Below are positions 5,889 through 13,543 of a stretch of DNA of 29,812 bases, piece after piece (the first letter of the stretch is position 1; the number at the start of each line of letters is the position of its first letter). Position numbers and translations under genes: made by a program. The DNA is taken from the NCBI GenBank assembly GCA_964547525.1, contig CAZJOD010000025.1:1-29812 (forward strand), in the 5' to 3' direction. The notes beneath the pieces are model-generated. The model ran no database searches. It was not told where the DNA came from and saw only the letters and a program-made list of their open reading frames with translations. Origin of the DNA: CAZJOD01 sp964547525 (lineage in GTDB: Bacteria; Bacillota; Clostridia; JAAYHZ01).

Positions 5889-6503
5889 CTAATCATTTAT
5901 ATGCGTAAAAAATTTATCAATTAATTTCTCCGCCGCCATTTTTCTAATTTGAGCTTGTAGGACAAGATCCAAGATCATATGGAAAATTGTACTTTGTTGT
6001 TCCGAATCATTTTTTAAGTTTTCAATTTTCATAATAGTATCTTTTAACGCCGTATTAAAGTTTTGTCTTTCATAATCTTCCATATAAATAAAGACTTCAT
6101 ACAGTTCTTTCATAGTATCACCGGGTTTTTGCTGTATCGACTTGTTATCTTTGTCTTTGTCTTTAATTTTATCGGAGATAGGTTTTAATAATGATTTTAT
6201 GTCGTTTATAGATAATACCTGCTTCAGATAATATATCATTACCAGCATCTTAATATGATCTTTTGTATATTTTTTTAAAGAAGAAGGAAATAATATTCCC
6301 TCTTTAGTGTAATTGTTAATCATAGTCTTTGTTAACATTTTATCTTCATCGTTTCTTTTCAGACAGTTTAACTTACTTTCTATAAAAGTGGTAACCTGAT
6401 CCATATAAAGGTCAATATCCGGTATTGATGCAGATTCTATTGCTTTATAATTGAAAATATCTTTAAAAATATCTAAAATTTCTTTCTCATTTAAATTATT
6501 CAT
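5889..6503 (-). CDS. DUF1836 family protein, MerR-like helix-turn-helix
   Basis: The 204-residue product matches the DUF1836 family (B. subtilis YkrK type) by its core at about 27-110. It has IPDIDLYMDQVTTFIE, then DKMLTKTMINNYTKEGIL, then KKYTKDHIKMLVMIYYLKQVLSINDIKSLLKPI. That resembles the winged-helix DNA-binding part of MerR proteins, in which the TKTMINNYTK segment is the recognition region. The rest is charged and helical and probably mediates dimerisation; a short KDKDKD linker separates the halves. There is no effector-binding domain. The ribosome binding site (GAGG) is modest. It is divergent from the SGNH hydrolase gene over a 199-base AT-rich gap, so it might regulate that neighbour; this is only position-based inference. 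The family's role is not well established. Confidence 0.87.
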   Translation of the reverse strand: MNNLNEKEILDIFKDIFNYKAIESASIPDIDLYMDQVTTFIESKLNCLKRNDEDKMLTKTMINNYTKEGILFPSSLKKYTKDHIKMLVMIYYLKQVLSINDIKSLLKPISDKIKDKDKDNKSIQQKPGDTMKELYEVFIYMEDYERQNFNTALKDTIMKIENLKNDSEQQSTIFHMILDLVLQAQIRKMAAEKLIDKFFTHIND

Positions 6504-6616
6504 TTTGCAACCTCGAATGTTTTTGATTAATTAATTATATAATACCGGATATCAATGTGCAATAAACATATCTGTATTTTAATTATAAAATATATAGCAT
6601 TAACGTTAAACATGTA

Positions 6617-6645
6617 TTGACTATTTTATTTCTATATTATATAAT
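6617..6645 (+). promoter_or_regulatory. Promoter of the SGNH hydrolase gene
   Basis: TTGACT (6617-6622) and TATAAT (6640-6645) are exactly 17 bases apart. The start would be near 6652, about 50 bases before the ATG. Confidence 0.75.
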
Positions 6646-6702
6646 CTGCTATATATCATACATGGTTTTCATTACTATGTTTAATTATTATAGGAGGCTA
6701 TT

Positions 6703-7422
6703 ATGCGGATACAAATAACAGATAATGCAAATATTTTATTATTCGGTGATTCTATATCAAAAGGAATCATCTACGATAATATTTTATGTAAATATATAAA
6801 AGCGGGTTGTTGCTTTTACAACATTGTAAGTTCTAAGATTAAAGTCACAATATCTAATGTATCAAGATTCGGTAATACTGTTCTAAAAGCCGATAAACAA
6901 TTCAATGATGATTTGGAAAAATATAATCCGCATATTACTGTCATAGAACTAGGCGGTAACGATTGTGATTTTTGTTGGGAACAAATTGCTGAAAATCCGG
7001 AAGGTCATCATCTTCCCCGTACAACTCCGGAGCAATTTAAAAGCCTTATTACCGATTTTATTCATCGACTGGAAAACAAAAATATACAACCGGTATTATT
7101 GACTATGCCACCAATTGACCCTATTAGGTATTTCAAGTGGATATGTAGGGGTATTCCTTCATTTGAAAAAAATATTTTAGCATGGTTAGGAACTGAAAAC
7201 GCAATTTATTGGTGGCATGAGCAATACAATCTTATGCTAATCGAAATTGCAGACAAAAAATGTGTCCCCATCATAGATATACGTAAAAGATTTTTATCAC
7301 ACAGAGATATTCGACAGTTTTTATGTGACGACGGTATACACCCAAATGAAAAAGGACATAAGATTATAGCCGAAACCATATTGTCATTTATTAAAGAAAA
7401 CTATCCAAAGATACTGAAATAA
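6703..7422 (+). CDS. SGNH/GDSL-family hydrolase
   Basis: The 239-residue product carries all four blocks of the SGNH fold. Block I is FGDSIS with nucleophile Ser17, block II is RFGNTV with Gly57, block III is LGGNDCDF with Asn86, and block V is DDGIHPNEKGH with Asp210 and His213. The set of residues needed for ester hydrolysis is thus complete. There is no signal peptide, so it acts in the cytoplasm, probably on small esters or acylated carbohydrates; the substrate cannot be told. AGGAGG lies 6 bases before the ATG. It is transcribed alone from the promoter at 6617-6645, with no clear terminator in the 150 bases before the next promoter, so some readthrough into prfC is possible. Confidence 0.92.
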   Translation: MRIQITDNANILLFGDSISKGIIYDNILCKYIKAGCCFYNIVSSKIKVTISNVSRFGNTVLKADKQFNDDLEKYNPHITVIELGGNDCDFCWEQIAENPEGHHLPRTTPEQFKSLITDFIHRLENKNIQPVLLTMPPIDPIRYFKWICRGIPSFEKNILAWLGTENAIYWWHEQYNLMLIEIADKKCVPIIDIRKRFLSHRDIRQFLCDDGIHPNEKGHKIIAETILSFIKENYPKILK

Positions 7423-7529
7423 CGCCGTATATTTTATAATTCAATGACATGAATATGTGCAATAACAAAAAATTTATGCAGTAGAATAATGACAAAAATA
7501 TTGATTTTATACTTACCGTTAATATTTTT

Positions 7530-7557
7530 TTGCATTATACCGGTTATGTGATATAAT
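7530..7557 (+). promoter_or_regulatory. Promoter of prfC
   Basis: TTGCAT (7530-7535) and TATAAT (7552-7557) are 16 bases apart, with TGTGA before the -10, a Gram-positive TRTGn extension. The sequence is strikingly like the ymdB promoter at 23064-23091, spacer included. The start would be near 7564. Confidence 0.7.
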
Positions 7558-7599
7558 AAATCCTTAAAATATACCGAAAGGTTGGCATTAAAGACAAAT

Positions 7600-9183
7600 A
7601 TGTTCGACAATGAAGTAAATAAGAGAAGAACCTTTGCAATAATTTCTCACCCTGATGCAGGCAAAACGACTTTGACGGAAAAATTGCTTTTATATGGAGG
7701 TGCCATTAGAATGGCAGGCTCTGTAAAATCTAGAAAAGCTGCAAAATATGCAGTATCGGATTGGATGGAAATTGAAAAACAAAGAGGTATTTCCGTAACG
7801 TCTAGCGTTATGCAGTTCAATTATGAGAATCACTGCATTAATATCCTTGATACACCCGGCCACCAGGATTTTAGCGAAGACACATATCGTACCTTAATGG
7901 CTGCGGATAGTGCCGTTATGTTAATAGACGGTGCAAAAGGGGTGGAACCTCAAACGGTAAAACTGTTTCATGTATGTAAAATGCGTGGTATACCCATATT
8001 TACATTTATAAATAAAATGGATAGGGCTTCAAAAGATCCTTTCGCCTTAATGGATGAAATAGAAGAGACATTAGGTATAAGGTCGTATCCTATGAATTGG
8101 CCTATAGGTGTTGATGGAGACTTTCAAGGAATATATGACAGGCTTAGTTCGAACATATTATTATTTGAAGGTGGTAATCATGGCCAAACATTTGTAGAAT
8201 CTAAATCCGGATCTGTAAACGACCCTATTTTTAAACAAAATATCGGAGAATATCACTACAATCGGTTATGTGACGAGATTGAATTACTAAACGGCGCAGG
8301 GGAAGATTTCTCATTAAATGATGTTTTAGCAGGGAAACAAACACCTATATTTTTTGGTAGCGCTATGACAAATTTCGGTGTTAAACCCTTTCTTGAAAAA
8401 TTCCTTGAAATGTCACCGAAACCCGCCGATAAAAAAGCAGGAGATATTATTGTCAAATCGACTGATGAGACCTTCACAGCTTTTATTTTTAAAATACAAG
8501 CTAACATGAATCCCGCCCACCGTGATAGGCTTGCATTTGCACGCATATGTTCCGGAAAGTTTATAAAGGGGATGAATGTATTTCATTATCAAGGCCAACG
8601 AGAAATAAAGCTTGCCCAACCACAACAATTTATGGCTCAGGAACGTACAACCGTTGAAGAAGCATATGCCGGTGACATAATAGGATTGTTCGACCCCGGA
8701 ATCTTTCATATCGGAGATACATTAACATCAGGTAATAAGAATATAATATTTGACGCTATTCCTATGTTTCCGGCAGAGTACTTTTGCAGAATCTCTGCAA
8801 AGGATTCTATGAAAAGAAAGCAATTTCTTAAGGGTGTGCAGCAACTTTCACAAGAAGGTGCCGTGCAGATTTTCAAACAGGTTGACATTGGTATAGAAGA
8901 GCTTGTAATAGGAGCCGTAGGCGTGCTGCAATTTGATGTTCTGGAGTTCAGATTACTAAACGAATATAATGTGACCATATTAAAAACTAATTTACCATAC
9001 AGATATGCAAGGTGGGTTAAAAAGCTACCGTGTGATTATGAAAAGTTAAACCTTCCAAGTACCGCCCTTATAGCTACGGATATAGATCAAAGGTTGGTTA
9101 TTTTGTTTGAAAATGAGTGGTCGATAAAATGGGCTACGGATAAAAATAAAGGCTTGGAATTAACTGATATAATACAAGCATAA
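7600..9183 (+). CDS. prfC: Peptide chain release factor 3 (GTPase)
   Basis: RF3 uses GTP to remove RF1 or RF2 from the ribosome after peptide release. From the ATG at 7600 the product is 527 residues, the usual length. G-domain motifs are all present: P-loop HPDAGKTT (17-24), switch I RGISVTSS (62-69), DTPGHQDF (84-91) and NKMD (138-141). RRTFAIISHPDAGKTT at the start, and EDTYRTLMAADSAVMLIDGAKGVEPQT, are diagnostic for RF3 as opposed to EF-G or tetracycline-protection proteins. The frame also opens from a TTG at 7582, but the only AAAGG touches that codon with no spacing. The ATG gives the N-terminus known from other clostridial RF3 proteins. It too lacks a good ribosome binding site, so weak initiation is likely. 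The gene is monocistronic and ends at the terminator at 9211-9242. Confidence 0.95.
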   Translation: MFDNEVNKRRTFAIISHPDAGKTTLTEKLLLYGGAIRMAGSVKSRKAAKYAVSDWMEIEKQRGISVTSSVMQFNYENHCINILDTPGHQDFSEDTYRTLMAADSAVMLIDGAKGVEPQTVKLFHVCKMRGIPIFTFINKMDRASKDPFALMDEIEETLGIRSYPMNWPIGVDGDFQGIYDRLSSNILLFEGGNHGQTFVESKSGSVNDPIFKQNIGEYHYNRLCDEIELLNGAGEDFSLNDVLAGKQTPIFFGSAMTNFGVKPFLEKFLEMSPKPADKKAGDIIVKSTDETFTAFIFKIQANMNPAHRDRLAFARICSGKFIKGMNVFHYQGQREIKLAQPQQFMAQERTTVEEAYAGDIIGLFDPGIFHIGDTLTSGNKNIIFDAIPMFPAEYFCRISAKDSMKRKQFLKGVQQLSQEGAVQIFKQVDIGIEELVIGAVGVLQFDVLEFRLLNEYNVTILKTNLPYRYARWVKKLPCDYEKLNLPSTALIATDIDQRLVILFENEWSIKWATDKNKGLELTDIIQA

Positions 9184-9210
9184 ACAGCTATAATTAAAGG
9201 CTAAAAAAAT

Positions 9211-9242
9211 AACTTGGTAAGTGTTTTTTACCAAGTTGTTTT
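9211..9242. terminator. Bidirectional terminator between prfC and the secA-folC operon
   Basis: AACTTGGTAA (9211-9220) and TTACCAAGTT (9228-9237) form a perfect 10-base stem. GTTTTT follows on the + strand, and an A-run (9203-9209), which reads as T on the minus strand, lies on the other side. It separates two convergent transcripts. Confidence 0.9.
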
Positions 9243-9256
9243 TATTTTCAATCTGT

Positions 9257-10861
9257 TTATAGCTTCTTTATTGTAACTATACAAGACTTTTCACAGGTAA
9301 TGTTTATGTTTAAAACAGCCGCCCAATATTGTGCCGGACTACGTCCCTTTTCTTCGTAAGGATTAAATGGTTCGACAGGCCATTTTAATGCATAATTCCG
9401 GTTGGAGAATGAAATTTCATATCCTTTGAATCGTATTGTACTAACCGACTCTCTACGGTCCATTTCAAAGTTGTTTTCAACAGGATCACAAGAGAATTTC
9501 AGAGGTAAACCTATTTCTACTGATGACAAATCTGACCCTGCTTCATATTTATATTCTAATGAAACCTGATTATCGGTTATTTCTAATACTTTTACCGAAC
9601 AGGCGGTGTCTTCGTAATAGAGCTTTATGGAATTATCATCAGGATATTTTTCTCCTTTTTGAGGTACATATAATATGCGATCACCGTCAGCTACACAAAA
9701 GGTACTCCATTTAGGAATATATTTTGTATTTCCTCCTCCTACCAATAAACCTTTTCCTTCATGCCAAACACTGACAAACATCTGCCTATCCATTCCCCAT
9801 CTGTTTTCTGTTATAGGTGCAGTGTATGAACTAAGATTTATCTGCCAGCCTTTATCTCTTAAAACCTGAATATTACCATGACAAATCTTCATATTCGCCG
9901 ATATTCCCATAGGTTCCGCATCAGTCTCGGTGAATTCCGGCAAGCCTTCCAAATATCTCAAAATATTTAAATTTCTATCGTTTAAAGGTTGATTTTTCTG
10001 TACCACCTTATCAATTATATAATTTATATATTTATATCCACCTTCGAGTTCAAGATATCCTAACAAGTCTGAAGTTCGAACGGATCCGTCATACTTTACC
10101 CTACCGTCGGCTGTTTCTACCAAAGAACCGTCCGGGTATATTGAAGCTTGTTGTAGTGTGAAAGATTTTTGCAGAGCATCATCGACATTTACCGGTCCGC
10201 CATAAAATTTGTACGCTGCCAATGCATATATATATACGGCGTTATATGATAATGTAGGGCCTTCATGTTCCGCCCAATAACCGTCGGGATGCTGAACCTC
10301 CAAAGTCTTTTTAATCATTTGATCGGCGATATCTTTATAATCCGCTCTATCGAAGATTACTCCGGCACGGTATATGGCCGCTGAATTCCATACAGGAATG
10401 TTATGTATATGCATTGATTTAAGACTTTTCATAATTCCGTCATACGCAAGTATTAACCCTTCTTTCCAGTTTGACAGAGTATCCGTATCCAAATGATTTT
10501 GCATCAGATCATAAGTTTGAAGCCAATGAAACATAGACCAAGGCATATATATGTAACCCCAAACCGAACCGTCAGTCTTAATGAATAAAACCTGTCCGTC
10601 TTCTCTTTGTGCCGCTCTTAGAGCATCACCGCCGGCTTTAATAATATCCAAATATTTTTTTTCACCGAAATACGGATTGCCTTCGAATTCGGTTAAATAA
10701 AGGTAAGCCAATAAAAATATGTTATCTTGATTGGTAACCGCCCATCCTCCGTTTTCAGCAAGAAATTTGCCTGTCAAAGGATCAAATTTCACAATCCATT
10801 GATCACAGCCTTTTACAAGTTGGCTCCTTAACTTTTCAATTAACATGGATTTTAAAGTCAT
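9257..10861 (-). CDS. Heparinase-like alpha/alpha-toroid plus beta-sandwich protein, probably carbohydrate-active
   Basis: The 534-residue product is not one I can name. Residues 1-300 are helical with repeated aromatic-rich units such as NQDNIFLLAYLYLTEFEG, WGYIYMPWSMFHWLQTYDLM and IPVWNSAAIYRAG, as in alpha/alpha-toroid folds. HPDGYWAEHEGPTLSYNAVYIYALA (about 211-235) resembles the DGSxxEGPxYxxY segment of heparinase II/III-like lyases. From about 330 it is beta-rich, consistent with the C-terminal beta-sandwich of such enzymes. There is no signal peptide, so it would act in the cytoplasm, unusual for a polysaccharide lyase. GGAGG lies 8 bases before the ATG. It is the last gene of the long operon, 47 bases after the TPR gene, directly before the terminator. 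Possible roles are breakdown of an imported oligosaccharide or a non-catalytic toroid; neither is proven. Confidence 0.6.
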   Translation of the reverse strand: MTLKSMLIEKLRSQLVKGCDQWIVKFDPLTGKFLAENGGWAVTNQDNIFLLAYLYLTEFEGNPYFGEKKYLDIIKAGGDALRAAQREDGQVLFIKTDGSVWGYIYMPWSMFHWLQTYDLMQNHLDTDTLSNWKEGLILAYDGIMKSLKSMHIHNIPVWNSAAIYRAGVIFDRADYKDIADQMIKKTLEVQHPDGYWAEHEGPTLSYNAVYIYALAAYKFYGGPVNVDDALQKSFTLQQASIYPDGSLVETADGRVKYDGSVRTSDLLGYLELEGGYKYINYIIDKVVQKNQPLNDRNLNILRYLEGLPEFTETDAEPMGISANMKICHGNIQVLRDKGWQINLSSYTAPITENRWGMDRQMFVSVWHEGKGLLVGGGNTKYIPKWSTFCVADGDRILYVPQKGEKYPDDNSIKLYYEDTACSVKVLEITDNQVSLEYKYEAGSDLSSVEIGLPLKFSCDPVENNFEMDRRESVSTIRFKGYEISFSNRNYALKWPVEPFNPYEEKGRSPAQYWAAVLNINITCEKSCIVTIKKL

Positions 10862-10908
10862 AATTAATTCCTCCGGTTATTTTTACGGATTCACATATAA
10901 TCCGCTTG

Positions 10909-12234
10909 TCACTGATTTAATATGGCGTTTATCTCGTTAATTCTGGCAAAAATACTATTCCTTAAAGGCGTCTGTGTATAGTTGTCTCTTGCGAATATAT
11001 AAATTTCTTTCGCTTTGGTATATTCGCCTAAAAATTGATATGATCTACCTTTATAATATGTGGCGTAATCAATATATTGAAATTCTGCATAGTTTTCCGA
11101 CAAATAGTCGAAATAATTAATAGCTTCTTCATAATTTCCCAATTCATATATACATCGACCCGCTCTGTAATATACATGATCGATTAATCCGAATTTAAAT
11201 CCTGTATCTATTACACGATCGAATAATTCATGTGCATCGGCGAAACGATTGTTGTCATAAAGCGACATACCTTGGTTATATAACGATGTACACAGTTTTT
11301 CATAGGTTTGCTCATATAACCGATTATAAATCTGCCGTATATCTTCATCAAGATCATTAACCGATAATTTATCCAATTCCAAAACGGCTGTTTCGTAATC
11401 GTTTTCACTTAATAAAGCTTGAATATCAGATAATATAAATCGTGTATTCCCTTGTTTGATTTCTAAATCCTTTTCCTGTATAGCTTGTAATAACGCTTTA
11501 TTGTTTTCTGTAAGGTCATTTATATTTTTTTGAAGATTTGCAATGTCATTTGTCAATACGGTTTCATTTTCCCGATATCCTTGTATTTGATCTTGATATT
11601 GTTTCATTAGATCGTTCATGTCGGATAATCCGGCTTTTGAAGCGTCATACCCGATAAGATAACCGACAACTCCCCCTGCAAATAATATTAACACAATCGC
11701 AGTAATCACAGGCATCAATGATTTTGTCTTATTTCCGGTCTCCTTTTTAACAATCTTTTCTCTTATATTATTAGAAGCTTGCTTTGTAGAATGTACAGCT
11801 TCGGTTTTTTTTGCTCGTTTTTGTTTCGGCTCGGTTTTTATGTCTGTTACCGTTTTGACAACAGCTTTCGTATCTACATTCTGAGGCTTGTCCTTAGGTT
11901 TCTTTTTGTTTTGGATATTAAACAATTTTTCGATGTAATGATGAGCGACAGTATTGCCGGGATCCTTTTTTATAACTGTTTTAAGCAATTCCAAAGCTTC
12001 TTCTTCTTCTTTATTTTTATATAAGCACAATGCTAAAAGAGCATATGCTTCCGGTACAAATTCATCACATGAAACAGCTTTTTTTAATAATATGATTGCC
12101 ATATCGTCGCTGCCCTGCCTAATCTTGTCAACCGCCGCATTATAAAAATAGTATGGAGAAGAATCCGCTCCGTCAGTAGGAATATAATCCTTTGTGAACT
12201 CATTGAAAAGTTCAAAATCTTTGCTAATATCCAT
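10909..12234 (-). CDS. Membrane-anchored TPR protein
   Basis: The 441-residue product has a cytoplasmic N-terminal TPR region (about 28-105, including NAAVDKIRQGSDDMAIILLKKAV), then a lysine-rich linker (105-170). One membrane helix follows at about 174-194 (MPVITAIVLILFAGGVVGYLIG). After it come a coiled coil (about 203-265) and a second TPR block on the outer side (about 315-440), with AGRCIYELGNYEEAINYFDYL and KGRSYQFLGEYTKAKEIYIFA. The layout recalls YbgF/CpoB-like and other envelope scaffold proteins. The frame opens at a GTG (12252), but GGAGG precedes the ATG at 12234 by 6 bases, so that start is used. It follows folC with a 14-base gap. A role in organising envelope proteins is inferred from topology and from being downstream of secA and lspA. 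Confidence 0.8.
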   Translation of the reverse strand: MDISKDFELFNEFTKDYIPTDGADSSPYYFYNAAVDKIRQGSDDMAIILLKKAVSCDEFVPEAYALLALCLYKNKEEEEALELLKTVIKKDPGNTVAHHYIEKLFNIQNKKKPKDKPQNVDTKAVVKTVTDIKTEPKQKRAKKTEAVHSTKQASNNIREKIVKKETGNKTKSLMPVITAIVLILFAGGVVGYLIGYDASKAGLSDMNDLMKQYQDQIQGYRENETVLTNDIANLQKNINDLTENNKALLQAIQEKDLEIKQGNTRFILSDIQALLSENDYETAVLELDKLSVNDLDEDIRQIYNRLYEQTYEKLCTSLYNQGMSLYDNNRFADAHELFDRVIDTGFKFGLIDHVYYRAGRCIYELGNYEEAINYFDYLSENYAEFQYIDYATYYKGRSYQFLGEYTKAKEIYIFARDNYTQTPLRNSIFARINEINAILNQ

Positions 12235-12248
12235 TTTTATCCTCCGAT

Positions 12249-13535
12249 TCACATATAACTATCGATTATTTCCTTTCTAACCGACGCTAAAAAAGACAAA
12301 GATCCGAATGCGATAACAACATCCTCATCAGATACGATTTTCTTACATTCTTCTATTGCACTTTTAATTGTATCATGAATCCCGATTTTTTTACAATAAA
12401 GTTTTACCGTATTTGCCAATTCTTTTGCACTCATTCCTCTTTCTCCTTGCGTAGATACGGTTAATACAGCTTTTGCATTACTAAATAAAATACCGGAGAT
12501 AGTTTTATAATCTTTATCTTTTAACGTACCGTATATAAATACCGGTTTTATTCCTGCAAAATGTTTATCAATCAATTCTTTTAACGCTTGAGCACATTGT
12601 GGATTATGTCCGCCGTCTATAATAAACAAAGGCTTTTCACGGACTATTTCCGCTCTGGCTTGCCACTTGGCTTCTTTCAAACCTAATCTTATATTATCAT
12701 CGCAAATAATGTATCCACGATTTCTTAAACACTCACATACTTTTAATGCAACACAAGCGTTTTTTATTTGGTGTTCACCCATAAGTGAAATTTTTAGATC
12801 ATTATAGTTACCTATATCAAACTCATATCCATAAATAGATGAAGATTTTATATTTATGTCATCAAAAGTTACAACGTGTAAAGTGGCGTTTTTCTTTTGG
12901 CAAACTTCCCCTATCACATCCATAACCTCTTTTTCTTGACCATATAATACAACATCAATATTTTCTTTTATAATACCGGCTTTTTCAAAAGCAATTTTTG
13001 GTAATGTATCTCCTAAAATAGCGGTATGGTCATATCCGATATTCGTTATTACGGCGCACTCGGTTGTTTTCACTACATTAGTCGCATCGAATCTACCGCC
13101 TAATCCGGTTTCCCATACAACAAAATCACACTTTTCTTTTTTATAATAAACCAATGCTACAGCTGTCACCAGTTCGAATTCTGTTGGAGAACGTTTGCCT
13201 TCATTTATAATTTCGTCGGCTTTACCTTTTACTATTTCCACAATTTCAGCCAAATTCGTGTCAGGAATATATTCTCTGTTAATTTGAATTCTTTCATTAA
13301 AAACATCTACAAACGGAGATATATATAACCCCGTTTTATATCCTTGCGCTTGTAAAACCGATGCAATGTACGCACAAACAGAACCTTTACCGTTAGTACC
13401 CGCCACATGAACAAATTTTAAGTCATCTTGAGGATTGCCCAGCTTTTCCATAAGCATTCCTATAATTTCCAGCCCCGGTTTACTGCCGAACCTTTGTGTA
13501 CCGTGTATATAATCCAAAGCTTGTTGTATGTTCAT
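12249..13535 (-). CDS. folC: Bifunctional folylpolyglutamate synthase/dihydrofolate synthase
   Basis: FolC adds glutamate to dihydropteroate and to reduced folates with ATP in the cytoplasm, keeping folates inside the cell. The 428-residue product begins MNIQQALDYIHGTQRFGSKPGL, the standard FolC start. It has the Mur-ligase type P-loop HVAGTNGKGS (43-52), then GLYISPFVDVFNERIQIN, NIGYDHTAILGDTLPKIAFEKAGIIK with the conserved His, and IIDGGHNPQCAQAL in the C-terminal domain. A GTG four codons upstream overlaps the secA stop, but family length and the GTGAGAG before the ATG favour 13535. Tight coupling to secA suggests co-translation. folD, another folate gene, lies about 12 kb away in a different transcript. 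Confidence 0.95.
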   Translation of the reverse strand: MNIQQALDYIHGTQRFGSKPGLEIIGMLMEKLGNPQDDLKFVHVAGTNGKGSVCAYIASVLQAQGYKTGLYISPFVDVFNERIQINREYIPDTNLAEIVEIVKGKADEIINEGKRSPTEFELVTAVALVYYKKEKCDFVVWETGLGGRFDATNVVKTTECAVITNIGYDHTAILGDTLPKIAFEKAGIIKENIDVVLYGQEKEVMDVIGEVCQKKNATLHVVTFDDINIKSSSIYGYEFDIGNYNDLKISLMGEHQIKNACVALKVCECLRNRGYIICDDNIRLGLKEAKWQARAEIVREKPLFIIDGGHNPQCAQALKELIDKHFAGIKPVFIYGTLKDKDYKTISGILFSNAKAVLTVSTQGERGMSAKELANTVKLYCKKIGIHDTIKSAIEECKKIVSDEDVVIAFGSLSFLASVRKEIIDSYM

Positions 13536-13543
13536 AGCAACTC

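Noticed and set aside
6536..6562. A promoter for the DUF1836 gene (TTGCAC and TATAAT, minus strand)
   Set aside because: The boxes are only 15 bases apart and the -35 match is poor, so it is not listed.
7600..9183. A tetracycline-resistance ribosome protection protein
   Set aside because: The GTPase has RF3-specific motifs and length (about 527 residues against about 640), so it is prfC.
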